Assembly (NCBI GenBank): GCA_022702545.1
Contig: JAHRBC010000005.1
Span: forward strand, 2,418,001 to 2,482,000
Source: Phycomyces nitens
Taxonomy: Eukaryota > Mucoromycota > Mucoromycetes > Mucorales > Phycomycetaceae
Direction: 5' to 3'
DNA: 64,000 nucleotides
Shown: one piece after another, positions 1-10,456 of the stretch
Layout: every line of letters begins with the position of its first letter
Position numbering within the stretch: position 1 is the stretch's first letter
Notes under the pieces: generated by a model
Told to the model about the DNA's origin: nothing
The model's input: the letters and a program-made list of their open reading frames with translations, nothing else
The model's database searches: none
Made by a program: the position numbers and the translations under genes

Positions 1-38
1 GTTCCTTGATCATTCGATCTCGATTTATATCAATCTAG

Positions 39-965
39 CTTTTTTGGGCAACTCGATAGATTGTGGGCACCAAGCTATATACCAAGCGACCAGGACATTC
101 TCCGCTGTCGTGCAAAAACTACCGGCATTGTGGAAACCATCTTTCACATTGGTCCTCTTACCTATCGGATGTTTGATGTTGGCGGCCAGAGAAGCGAGCG
201 CAAGAAGTGGTAGGTTACACCTGCCCAGTTAACCCAGGTCTAATTAATGGTCTTTGTAGGATCCACTGTTTCGAGAATGTCACGGCCATTTTGTTTGTCG
301 TGGCTATAAGTGGTTATGACCAGTGTTTGGTGGAAGACAGGAACTCAGTAAGTACAAACAGCATCTCCCAAAAGCCAACTTTCATTTCTCTAACCCTACC
401 TTTTTTTTGACTCCTTAGAATCAGGCAAGATATCATATTCTGAACCACAGCCTTCTTCTTGTTGCTGTTTATTTATGATATATTCATACTCATACTCATT
501 TTATATACAATCTTAGATGCAAGAAGCTCTCATGCTCTTTGACACCATTTGCAATTCCCCGTGGTTCGTAACCACTTCCATGATCCTGTTCCTCAACAAG
601 ATTGACATTTTCCAGAGCAAGATCAATACCTCGCCAGTGTCCAGCTGGTTCCCAGACTACAAAGGTAACCAACATTGGTTGGCCCATAACAATAATCATC
701 ATCATCATCATCACAATAGCAGCAGAATCCTCTAACCCCCTCTCCCCTTCCCTTCCCCTTCCCTTCCCTTCTCCCAGGCTCTGATGTAGACGTCGACCAG
801 GCAAAGGCCTACTTTAGCAAGCGCTTCTTACGACTCAACCGCAGCCCAGCAAAAAAAGTCTATGTACACTATACGGACGCTACAGACACCCAACTACTAG
901 AGCATGTCATGTTGGCCGTCTCAGATATCATCCTCAACGAAAACCTCGACACTCTCATGCTGTAA
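39..965 (+). CDS. G-protein alpha subunit, C-terminal half (5' end cut by window)
   Basis: About 198 C-terminal residues of a heterotrimeric G-protein alpha subunit, the GTP-binding switch acting below seven-TM receptors at the plasma membrane. Proposed exons: 39-209, 260-347, 419-424, 517-664 and 778-965; bases 1-38 look like the tail of an intron ending TAG. Seen in order: TTGIVET (switch I), [12 protein letters not shown] (switch II), FLNKID (NKxD guanine specificity) and TDATDT (G5). Inclusion of a 6-nt exon (Asn-Gln) with a GC donor restores the exact family length between the VED and MQEAL segments. The G5 loop has Asp where most family members have Cys (TCAT). The C-terminus ENLDTLML lacks the Cys four residues from the end that marks Gi-type subunits, so receptor choice cannot be read from it. 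The family call is secure; the microexon is inferred. Confidence 0.92.
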
Positions 966-2268
966 AAAAAAAAAGACAATGATCTCGCCACTCATTCATA
1001 TCATCCTTTATCATTTCTGTTTTTATTGCTTTTGCTTTCCCTCCCTCTTTCACATTCTGTCAAAAATGCATTTACCATGGACCTCTTTCTTTTCTTTTCT
1101 TTCTTTTCTTCCTTCCTTCCTTTACCAAAGTAAAGTAAAGTAAGTATCTTCATAATTATCCAAAGTCTAGAGAGAGAGAAAATACAAGGAAAAAAAAATA
1201 AGGCGTGCCATTCTCTTTTTTTCTCTACAACATTTCTTCTTCTTCTTCTTCTTTTCTTTGGAAAATCAATTTCCTAACAAATAATAACAACATTAATAAT
1301 AATAATATAATAATAATATAATAATATAATATATTCATTTCATTTCAAAACTATTTCATGTATTTAAAATTTGTAATCACTGGCATACATTTCATAAATG
1401 ATTATAAATGTTGATACCAGTGCTTGGAAATCAAGGGGGTGAGGGGAGGGGAGGAGTCTTGCACCATCACGTATACCATTTTATAAATATCATAAGCACG
1501 GGGGTCAAGCCACTTTATATCTATTATAGCCACCTTTAAAAAAAAGGCCCCCAAGAATCATATCAAAGACTTGTACTTGAAAATCGGATTCAATCTAGTC
1601 AATAAAAGGAACGGATTACTAGGCCAAAGAGTATAAGAACCAAGCGATGGCTATTTACCTCGACATTTCCCTTGGCTCAAAGATGGTCATCCATAGAGTC
1701 TCGGAGCGAATACGGCTGGAATCACTAGACCAACGCCATAACCAAAAATAAAAATAAAAACCTTGATGATCATTTCCAAGCCATGTTTGCACTTTTGGTA
1801 TCCGCAGATAACAAGGTACCAATTTCCAATTGCCAAAATACCAGCCATTTATTTTTTCATTTTGACTGGATCTCTTGTCCCAAAGAATCCTTGTCTCATA
1901 AATACCATGCTTGTAGTCTATTATTTTTGGGATCTTGTCTTGCCTTTTTAGCAGAATTGTGGATTTGACATTGGCATTTTGCGTAACATGGTAATCCAAA
2001 CAAGATCAAGATCAAGATGGTAAGAATTCCATGGATTTACTCTTTCCATCGCGCTTTTACTGCAGACTAGGCCATAAAAAGCGATTCTTATTTTATTTTA
2101 TTTTGGGACAAGATCTCTACCTACCTATTTATATATATATATATATATGCGTGTGTGTGTCGTGGACACCAAAAGTGTATTTTGTGTCTAGAGATACCTT
2201 TTTTATTTTATAATTATTTTCTTTAGAAATAAAGTATACATCTTTCATTTGTCCAACTATACATATAC

Positions 2269-2305
<37 letters not shown>

Positions 2306-2405
2306 GCAAGATAGCCCAGTTTGAATATTTCTGGTGAATAGAATCAAACGTTGTATTGTAGCCATATACCTCTTCATGGAAATCAATCAATAAAAAAAAA
2401 CTTAT
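966..2405. other. AT-rich intergenic region with one membrane-protein-like remnant
   Basis: Follows the G-alpha stop. It contains pyrimidine tracts (about 1085-1130), AAT/ATA runs (about 1283-1335) and two TA/TATG microsatellites (about 2131-2160 and 2260-2302). No intact gene is supported. The only coding-like signal is the short minus-strand reading frame at 1687-1848, listed separately. Confidence 0.6.
1687..1848 (-). pseudogene. Possible remnant of a small membrane protein (53-codon ORF)
   Basis: On the minus strand an ATG at 1848 opens a 53-residue frame ending TGA at 1687-1689. Its middle reads like one or two hydrophobic segments (MIIKVFIFIFGYGVGLVIP) and it ends FAPRLYG. The same frame continues upstream, through a single TAA, into another protein-like stretch containing GFFGTRDPVKMKK. 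This suggests a once longer small membrane protein broken by one stop, or an exon whose partner I could not place. The family is not recognised. Confidence 0.25.
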
Positions 2406-3698
2406 CTACAAGACTCGAATACCAGAAGCCAATAACCCCATACCAGACTGGGTCTCAAGATCACAGACAGGATCTTTACCATAGCCATAGTGGACATATA
2501 TCTCGCGACTCTCGAGAGCCTTTGTAACCTGGCTAGAAATGTAAAGACGTACATTGGACCCTTCCAGAAATGCCTTGACTATCGAAAATACCCGATTACC
2601 CACCGAATCTCTTAGACTGAATCCATTAACCGCCGATTTCCCGTCTCGTCTTCTCCACTCCACGTTGGGTGGCACAAAGGAAACCAGGATGGATGAACGA
2701 TTGGAAAAACACTCTGGGGATTGGAGTTTGGCTTCAGATAGACGTGGACTAGGAGACTGACCTCCCTTGAGGATCGCAAGAGCACCCAGGGCAAGACGAT
2801 GGCCGACTATAGCAAGACCCTTGGCCGAGAGATGGACAGGATCATCCATTTCACAGTCGATGCTCGCTACAACCTCAATAGTCGGATCAATTCCTGCCAA
2901 CCTATGCTGATCATCTCGCACCCGTCCCCAGCCTTGGATTGAATCGGTTCCGTCATCCCAAAGATGTCGACCAATCTGAACAAGTACAAACGGAAGTTGG
3001 TCTCCGAGGTCTCTCTTGCAGGTCTCGATCAAGCTCTTGGTGGCATGGTAATACCCATCTGCTAATTTGTGTGTTACTGCATTGGATTCGCCCTGGTACC
3101 ATAGCACTCCTGCTACAACACCTCCATTGATCTTGATTCTTGCCATCATTGCACCGTACAATGTATCTTGTTCAGAGTCATTGGCCTGTCGAGTCCAATC
3201 CTCTATTGTGACGCCTCCGTGTGCACTCGCGATCAAACCTACCGGCACATTCTCCATTTCAGATCTGTATTTGGCTGCAAATGCCAGACCAAGAGAGGCA
3301 CCGCGTATAGTGGGCATTTCTGGATTGCGCACGGTTGGGTCAGGTAAGGTGTGGTGAATCCGTCGTGGGGACAGGGCCAGTCGATGGGTTGGCTCACTAG
3401 CCACCGCCCACTTTTCATCAGAGCCAAACATATGGACTCCAGCCAGAGGACTGGGCACCAGAGACTGGCCACTGACTGGGTCAAGTATATAGCCATAGCC
3501 ACGCATATTGCTCTGTCCAGCCATGACCCAGACATCACCCACCATTACTTGAATGGCACTGCCTATAGTGTAAGGGCCACCTACTCCGAGTGTTTTTGGC
3601 GGTTGGCCAGGTAGTTTTATGGTCACAGTGTCGTCTTTGCCTCGTTGGAGCACTTGGTAGCTCGTAACTGATGTATAGACATTGGATGATCTGGTCAT
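2406..3698 (-). CDS. SGNH-type sialate O-acetylesterase-like (SASA) carbohydrate esterase
   Basis: Single-exon 430-residue protein. Family role: removal of O-acetyl groups from sugars by a Ser-His-Asp triad; the substrate here cannot be told. Visible SGNH blocks: GQSNM at residues 61-65 (nucleophile Ser63), GG at 161-162, WYQGESN around 200-206 (block III Asn) and DDPVH at 285-289 (Asp286/His289). A GPYTIG...VGDVWVMAG segment before the nucleophile is typical of SASA proteins. The first in-frame ATG is at 3698 (the codon before it is TTG). From that start the protein begins next to the first beta-strand (QVLQRG) and has no visible signal peptide, so it is either intracellular or an upstream leader exon was missed. 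The C-terminal 100 residues continue the domain and end GIRVL. Confidence 0.85.
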   Translation of the reverse strand: MTRSSNVYTSVTSYQVLQRGKDDTVTIKLPGQPPKTLGVGGPYTIGSAIQVMVGDVWVMAGQSNMRGYGYILDPVSGQSLVPSPLAGVHMFGSDEKWAVASEPTHRLALSPRRIHHTLPDPTVRNPEMPTIRGASLGLAFAAKYRSEMENVPVGLIASAHGGVTIEDWTRQANDSEQDTLYGAMMARIKINGGVVAGVLWYQGESNAVTHKLADGYYHATKSLIETCKRDLGDQLPFVLVQIGRHLWDDGTDSIQGWGRVRDDQHRLAGIDPTIEVVASIDCEMDDPVHLSAKGLAIVGHRLALGALAILKGGQSPSPRLSEAKLQSPECFSNRSSILVSFVPPNVEWRRRDGKSAVNGFSLRDSVGNRVFSIVKAFLEGSNVRLYISSQVTKALESREIYVHYGYGKDPVCDLETQSGMGLLASGIRVL

Positions 3699-4362
3699 CA
3701 AGACAACAACAACAAAAACAGATTAAATAGTCTTTTATATATATATATAATATATAATATACACACTTTAACAGCAGCCTTGATTTTTATATATACACAT
3801 ATATTATTAATCTGACTTTTGGGCATTTCAACTCCCCTATGAATTCATATATATTTGTAGCTCGAGTTTTCTATTGTGGTTTAGGTCCATTATTGGATCT
3901 GGCAGTAGAAGTAGAAGAAGAAAAAGAACTTGTAAAGGGTTTGGCGTGTCAATTGGAGGGGGATCTATAGGATCTCCACTAATGGCAACATGTTTATCTA
4001 GAGGGCTCATACCTCTTGGGATCGTTTGGACAAGGTCGACAAAGTCTTTTTGGATTATAAGGTGTAATTTGGAATATTATTATTATAATTTATTTAAATT
4101 TACAGAAAAATAAAATAACTATTTTAGCTTGATAAAAATAAATCAATCAATAAATCAATAAATCAATAAATAAATAGATGGAAGAATCCCCGGTTTCCTG
4201 GAGATGTATTACAGACAGAATGTCTAAGAGATATATATATAAAAATAAAAAGTAAAGAAGAAAAGCATCGGTTAAAGACGAGTAAACCTGAGCTTTGGTC
4301 CATTTGTATGGGATACGGTTGGAATAATTGTAAGCCCCCCCTCTTTTTTTTTTCTTTTGGAT
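3699..4362. other. Intergenic, with an orphan coding-like stretch
   Basis: Contains TA-rich tracts at about 3737-3800 and (AATC/AAAT) runs at about 4137-4180. On the minus strand, about 4070 down to 3840, one frame stays open for some 75 codons and is Pro/Asp-rich (PIDPPPIDTPNP) followed by a poly-Leu run. ATGs lie within it but no splice partner is clear. It may be a remnant or an unplaced upstream exon of the esterase gene. Confidence 0.35.
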
Positions 4363-5002
4363 TTAGAAAAAGGCAGCAGCAATGGCAACCGATACGGCAG
4401 TGAGTCCAAGGGCAGGCAAGACACGAACACCGGCACTCTCACCCTCGCCATTAGTAGTGGCTGTGGCAGCAGAGGTGGCAGCAGCATTGACAGAGCTGAG
4501 AGCCTCGCTGGCAGAAGAAGCAACACTGACAACACCAGAACTCTGGGCACCTTGGATAGAAGAGACAGCAGTGGCAGATGCCTCTGAAATGGAGGAGATT
4601 GCAGATGTGACAGACTCGGCAGCCGCGCTGGATGCAGAGGAAGCAGCGGAAGCAGAGGGATCAGCCTCAGAAGAGATGGCAGAGTTGACAGCGGAACTGG
4701 CAGCAGAGGTAGCAGCAGCACTGGCAGCAGAAGTGATGGATGGGACAGTCTGTCCGGGCCACTTGTCCTGGATGCAGGAAGTGTAGCAGGCAACTTCGCC
4801 ATTGCAGCCATCGATACATGAATTGGTGGTGTTTACTGCAAGATTGTTAATCAATGGACTCAAATCAATGGAATCAAATCAATAACTTACCACACTCTGT
4901 AAGGCAGTCTCCATCAGAAGAATCGCAATTGCAGCCATCAGCCACCACGCGAGAGACCTGGGTAGAGAGAGCAAGGACAACGAGGGCAAAGGTAAACTTC
5001 AT
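4363..5002 (-). CDS. Small Cys-rich, Ser/Ala-rich GPI-anchored surface protein A
   Basis: Two exons, 5002-4891 and 4835-4363, joined in phase 1 by a 55-nt GT-AG intron, giving 194 residues. Order of parts: N-terminal signal peptide (MKFTFALVVLALS...), a Cys-rich head with CNC, CLTEC, CIDGC, CYTSC and a DKWPG end, a long Ser/Ala/Thr-rich stalk, and a C-terminal hydrophobic tail (LTAVSVAIAAAFF) typical of GPI attachment. Probable role: cell-surface or wall protein; no enzymatic motif is seen. The head, signal peptide and intron position match the gene at 18067-18671, so the two are paralogues. A TATA-like TTTAAA lies about 60 bp upstream on the minus strand. Confidence 0.85.
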
Positions 5003-7365
5003 GTTGGTAAGTAAAAGAGGTATGAACAATGAATTATGACTTTCTCGTTTGGACTCAACTGGTTTAAATATCTGTAGGGTGATACATGGTGTACAGACCA
5101 AAGATGTCAAAGGAAGTTGTGCGTTGAAGTTGCGTCATTAAGCGGAGTGAGGCACCTAGGCATATTTTATTTTATTTTTGGGTTTTGTTTTAAAGCGTCG
5201 TACATTACACCACTTGTTAAAAAATATATATACATATTCGTGTGTATAGGCCAAGGAATCTCAAGTATCAAGACAGTACAGGTAGTCCACAACAAGGATA
5301 AAAAGTCTACGTCACAAATACATAAAATAATAAATGAAGCCAAACCAAAACAAGCCCCAAGGATTCGATTTGTGTGTGTATTTTATTTTATTTTATATAG
5401 GGAAGCGGATTTTGATGTGTTTGGCAGCACAGACCCAAGGCTCTTTTAAATTCATTTGGTCATTTGAATGCCAGTGACAGTACAGAAAGGGGAAAGTGAG
5501 GGGAATGATGCAGGTAAAGATGATTTAGGCCTAGTTTACAGCAGGCACTAATAATCATCCGATATTTACGTATAAAACAAAGTAGTTGTTTTACAAGAAG
5601 TCCTTTTTATAAAGAAATAACATCATTTTTGAAAGAACAATGAACCCTATTCTTTGTGTGCAAGCATCATTTATTAAATGTGTATGCAATGCAATGCGAT
5701 GGTATCAAGTGAAATACGGGCATGTCACGAGATCAAGATTTGGCAGTATATACATACAAGCCATCAAGAAAAAAAAAAGAATCCAATAATAATCAATGGC
5801 TTATTAACAATAATATTTATATATGTATATGTATTGAAAATGTATTTTTGTATTCACAAGGGGGAGGAGAGGGGGGGGGGGGAGTTACTTGGTCTTTTTG
5901 AAATCTCGTTCTTGTCGGTAGGCTGGTTCCGTATCTCGGCCTGACAACAGATCCTTACATTTGATAGTAGGATAGTCTTGTAAGCCTGCCATGATTGTGA
6001 TCATGATTTTTAATTGACTACAATTGTAGCTAAAAACTAATTGTAGTCAATTGGCAAACATGATAGTATAGCCAAATACGTTTATATCCGGTTTGGTTGG
6101 GCTGGTTAGGACATCTAGGGTATATTTATACATTTGATCATTAACAATGAAATACCAATACATCAATCTACCTCTGCTGTGCGTGTGTATATGTAAGATC
6201 GGCAGATACCCTAGGTTAATCTGGTCTTTTGTGCGCCTTTTCCATCATGATCCCAAGGATCTTCAGAGACCTCGAGACTATAAACGCCAGTACAGGACAT
6301 TTTATTTTATTTTTGTAGTTTGTGGTTTGTGGTTTGTGGTTTGTGGTTATTATTATTATTATTATTATTATTATTGTGCGTAGTGTAACATGGTCTTTGG
6401 GTTGTCCCAAGATATACAGAACTGTATTCTTGATCAGATTGAATAAAATAAAATAAAATAAAAAATAAAGAATAAAATAAAGAGAGAATCTCAAATGTAC
6501 TTGGCATGAGTATCAAGTGCAAATCTACCCTCATTATACACAAGAATATTAAGACCAATACTAACAATATTAAGAGAAATAATAAGAAACAAGGGGTGTA
6601 GCATAATAACAGGGGCAAGAGGGGTCATTTTTTTTATGTATGTCGTTATCCTCTTATTATTATTATTATTATTATTATCATTTCTTGCAAATAAACCTTT
6701 TAGACATTTTGGAAATTCACGAGAATTACGATGAATTATTTGCATACTAAAGTTAGGGAGGGCAGGATTGATTGTAACTATCAGAAATACAAAAAGCTCA
6801 TTATTCTGTGCAGTGTACAATGAAAGCCATGGTGTCTATAATATACATTGTTATTTACTAGTCATTTGATACTCTTTCTTAAAAATAAATAAATAACAAT
6901 ATTTTGAAAAAGGGGATATCATGTATATATCCAAAATAAATATCACAAATCAAGCAAGAATGCCAACAAGACTACGCATCTGCTTTGCGCCTCTGGAACC
7001 ATTTATTGGCTAGATGATCTTTGGATATAACTTCCATGAGTATCGACATCTTAATGCTGTGTCTGGATCATAACAGGATACGCACAACATTTTTCTTATT
7101 TTTATTTTTGAAAGACAAAGAAAAAATAAATTGTTTATATTTTAAGTAAAGAAAAAATAAAGGTGAGCCAAAAATAGGAGAATAGAAAGACCATGAAAAA
7201 TTCATATAAAACTAGAGGGATTTCTTTTTTAATTTTATGGAATGTTTTCTTATTATCATTATCATTAATAATAAATACACATAATTCAAGCGCTTAAATA
7301 TATATATATAAATAAAAATATATAAATATATAATATATATACATACAAAAATACATCTATATCTA
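5003..7365. other. AT-rich intergenic region
   Basis: 2.4 kb with no confident gene. It holds TTA/ATT trinucleotide runs (about 6349-6375 and 6655-6680), a G run (about 5869-5881), a perfect 14-bp inverted repeat at 6012-6052, and a minus-strand 45-codon ATG frame at 6628-6491 with one hydrophobic segment (LFLIISLNIVSIGLNILVY). A weak plus-strand frame near 5250-5449 has some protein-like composition but no supporting start or introns. Confidence 0.5.
6012..6052. repeat. Perfect 14-bp inverted repeat (hairpin)
   Basis: The arms AATTGACTACAATT (6012-6025) and AATTGTAGTCAATT (6039-6052) are exact reverse complements around a 13-nt spacer. It lies in AT-rich intergenic DNA far from any gene end. 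It could be a cruciform, a remnant of a short inverted-repeat element, or chance in AT-rich sequence. Confidence 0.5.
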
Positions 7366-8901
7366 ATGAATATAATTGACCTTTTAATCAAGCCTTCCAT
7401 CTCTGATACCACCCAAGAAACCCGTCTACCCTATCCAGGTTCAAAGGCCCCTATCCATGACGACAATCTTATGGCAGTCTGGGAATCAGTTCTCGATCAA
7501 TACGGTTTCCGTCTAAAACCGACCTCCGAGCGAAACACCCTTACAGACGCAATCTTGACCCCAACCAACCACCTACCCATCTCAAGCTTCCTTCCAGACA
7601 CTCCAGTCCACATCAAGGTCATTGGCCGCCATATGAATGGCTCGTTTAGATGTCATATTGGAACAGGCAAGGCATCTCGTCCCATTCGCTCCACCGAGCT
7701 CTGTCGTCAGATGCGTCTATTGGCAGTGTTCTTTAGAGCAGAGAACAGCAAGAGTCAATTGGTGTCCCCAGACTTCATCTTCTTTCCAACCTGGCTTCTC
7801 CATCTCTTTCGTTACACCCAGCATGGACCAACTCCAGGCCGAACCGACGTCAGGTTTCTCGAGAATGCCGGTCTGGCAAAGGAAGACCACATCTACCGTC
7901 TAAACCATGTCCTCAATACCCTTTTTCGCTTCAATCTTCACAACTTTGATGGCCAGAAACTTCAAAGGGCAGTAGAACTAGCCAATTACCTGTTTGATAC
8001 CGCAGGTCTAGACCCAAGTTCACTCCCAAGACCTTACTTTCCTGGCGAGGATCTTGGCAAGCGAGAACAGCCTGGACTCTATCCTACTCTCGTTCTCTTG
8101 TTGCACACCCCGCGTCCGTCAAAGACCAAGCCATTTTGCCACAATTGCAACACCAAACCAGCCTCACGTCGCAAGTTGTGTGTGGCTTGTTACCGATACC
8201 AGCTCAAGCATGGTGAAGCACGTCCACTCAGACTCATTGTTGCCAATCGACCCGGGCCTCGTCTTGGTGATACAGAAGAGACGGCTAGTTCGTTATCCTC
8301 GGTAGTGTTTGCCAACAGTGTACCAAGGACCATGATTGCTCCCATGCCCAGATCTCAAAAGAGCTGCGCCAACTGTGGTGTCCATGAGACTCACCAGTGG
8401 TACCGTAATCTATGTGGAGCAGGCCATTGGTGCGAAACATGCAAGAGCTACTATCTCAGGCACACCAAGGTACGCCCACCAGAGCTCTTTGTCAAGGCTG
8501 CCAAACGCAAGGTCGATGTCCGTACCTTGGTCAACTGGTCCTCTTGGGCAGCAGAAGATGACACTGATGAGTCTCCCTTTGTGCCTGACACACCAATCAT
8601 CCGTAGATCTTCAGATTCCACAGTTGGATCATGGACACCTTCTGGATGCCGTCCTCATTTGTACCATGCCAGATACAGCTGCAGTTCTTCTTCTGTCTAT
8701 GAAAGCTCATCTTCTAGCCACAATAGTCCTGACACCAGTCTATTGTCATCACCTACAACACCACCTTCTGTATCGCCTTCATTCTTTTCACATCCAAAGC
8801 ATCGGGCATCACTCTCATCCGCACCCTCTTCAGCACTTACGCCACAGACCTACGACCCGCCATATGATGCGTTTTATCAGCCTTGGTCCCTAGATGGTTA
8901 A
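7366..8901 (+). CDS. Protein with two GATA-like zinc fingers (putative transcription factor)
   Basis: Single-exon 511-residue protein. Residues 1-250 form an unrecognised domain rich in aromatic and basic residues. Finger 1 starts at Cys258 with spacing C-X2-C-X10-C-X2-C, a shortened form. Finger 2 starts at Cys334 with C-X2-C-X18-C-X2-C followed by KSYYLRHTKVRPPE, which matches the GATA fold (WYRN, then a CETC...YY helix). The C-terminal 110 residues are Ser/Thr/Pro-rich, as in activation regions. DNA binding in the nucleus is inferred from finger 2. Finger 1 is too short for a canonical GATA finger and may be structural. The start is the first ATG of the frame; TA repeats lie just upstream. 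It could also be a non-DNA-binding treble-clef protein. Confidence 0.75.
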   Translation: MNIIDLLIKPSISDTTQETRLPYPGSKAPIHDDNLMAVWESVLDQYGFRLKPTSERNTLTDAILTPTNHLPISSFLPDTPVHIKVIGRHMNGSFRCHIGTGKASRPIRSTELCRQMRLLAVFFRAENSKSQLVSPDFIFFPTWLLHLFRYTQHGPTPGRTDVRFLENAGLAKEDHIYRLNHVLNTLFRFNLHNFDGQKLQRAVELANYLFDTAGLDPSSLPRPYFPGEDLGKREQPGLYPTLVLLLHTPRPSKTKPFCHNCNTKPASRRKLCVACYRYQLKHGEARPLRLIVANRPGPRLGDTEETASSLSSVVFANSVPRTMIAPMPRSQKSCANCGVHETHQWYRNLCGAGHWCETCKSYYLRHTKVRPPELFVKAAKRKVDVRTLVNWSSWAAEDDTDESPFVPDTPIIRRSSDSTVGSWTPSGCRPHLYHARYSCSSSSVYESSSSSHNSPDTSLLSSPTTPPSVSPSFFSHPKHRASLSSAPSSALTPQTYDPPYDAFYQPWSLDG

Positions 8902-10456
8902 GTACGCACCCCCCAAAAGCACGTTTTATTATACAAGAAAAAAATACGAAGAAAAAAAACAAAATTCAAATTCAAATTCAAATTCAAATTCTCCTCAAAA
9001 TCATCATCATCATATCCCCCCTTTTTCCTACTTCATTTTCCATAATCAACATTTCCATCTCACTTGTTCTCTTACTGTTTAATAACAGAAATCCCACAAA
9101 AAATGAAGAAGAAGAAAATAGGCGTTTGGCACACATTCCCATTAGAAGAAAAGGAAAAGAGGAAAACTTGTTTTTCATTCATTCATCTACATCCATACAT
9201 ACATCCATATATATATATACATACATTCATACATCCATACATACATATATCCATATATGCTTAATCCATCCTTCTCTTTATATCTTATGGCCATGCTCAT
9301 CCTTTCTATATATTTACAAACAAAAAACAAAACAAAAACAAGTGTCTATTTGCATTCTATCCGCTTTATTTCTTGTATGTCTGAAATCTTTATTTTTATC
9401 TTTCCCTTTTATTTTTTTATTCAAATACATTTATATAATCATCATTTATCACCAGCCTTATTATTGCATTAGATTATGCGATATTTTAAAATAATAAATA
9501 TTTTAATCGATCTACACAATCGCCGCGTTTCTTATGGCCATGCGTCAAAAACCTGTCAAAGTTTGAGGGGGGGGGGTAAATGGTCGGTAGATCACAACGA
9601 TTGAATGGCCAAGATGGTCAATGCATTTTTCAATCGAATTATTATATTATTGCTAGTATTCTGTAAACATCTATTTTTAAAAAGCCAATTTTAATTATAC
9701 GGTATAGGAGGCAAGTATCGGTACATTTGTGCCCGTACTTGATCATTAGTGATTGTCGTTTTTTTTAAGGCGTCTGCCAATAGATCTTGGTGCCAGAACC
9801 ATCAACGATCGTTTTGGATGAGATGATATTAATATTCATATAATTATTAAGGAGATCTATGGGGTGGGGTTTGGTGGGGGGAGAGAGTTCATGAGCGTAT
9901 CTGCAGATTTGCCGTTTGGGTCTCAAGATACCCAGGAATCTGGAGTCTGGCTTTATCATGGCATTTGTGAACAATATTATTGAGATAAATATAAACATCA
10001 ATATATAAATCTCTTTATTCTTTACATCAAATGGCTATAAACAAAAAAAGCACACACACACACACACACATACACACAAGCTTTGGATTTATTTTGGATT
10101 TATTTTGGATCAAGTATCTCTCCTGAAGATCAAGAAATAAAGACTGCATGGTGCGTCGATTTTCCTCCTCTTTATCCATATTTTATTATTATTATTACTA
10201 TTCCTTGGAATATACAGATGTGTGTTTTTGCAAGAGCCAAAATACCAAATAAAGGTTTCACAAGGGGACCGTATCAAATGTTTAAATACAATTACAGAAA
10301 TTACAGAAATTACAGAAATTTACAAAATCACACAGTTACACAGTCACAAAATAACAGAATTATACCTATTCCTCAACTTGTCCATGTTCGTGTATTATTT
10401 ACATTGATTTATTATTATTATGATTACTGTTGCTTGGTCTGGTCGCCCGTAAAGAA
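8902..10456. other. Intergenic, microsatellite-rich
   Basis: Contains AAATTC hexamer repeats (about 8963-8991), CATA/CATC repeats (about 9189-9256), an AC run (about 10052-10078) and three TTACAGAAA copies near 10293-10320. A minus-strand ATG frame at 9998-9765 (77 codons, hydrophobic start, then KPDSRFLGILRPKRQI) looks weakly protein-like but matches no family I know. Confidence 0.45.

Noticed and set aside
1655..1999. 114-residue minus-strand frame
   Set aside because: Its start codon is TTG and its composition is poor; a different frame of the same DNA is the protein-like one (reported as a remnant).
4272..4811. 179-residue minus-strand Leu/Pro-rich frame
   Set aside because: Shadow of the Ser/Ala-rich exon of GPI protein A in another frame; composition is driven by its GCA/TCT-type codons.
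8883..9494. 203-residue plus-strand frame after the GATA-like gene
   Set aside because: Made of Asn, Ile, Tyr and Lys from AAATTC and CATA repeats; no domain and no splice support.
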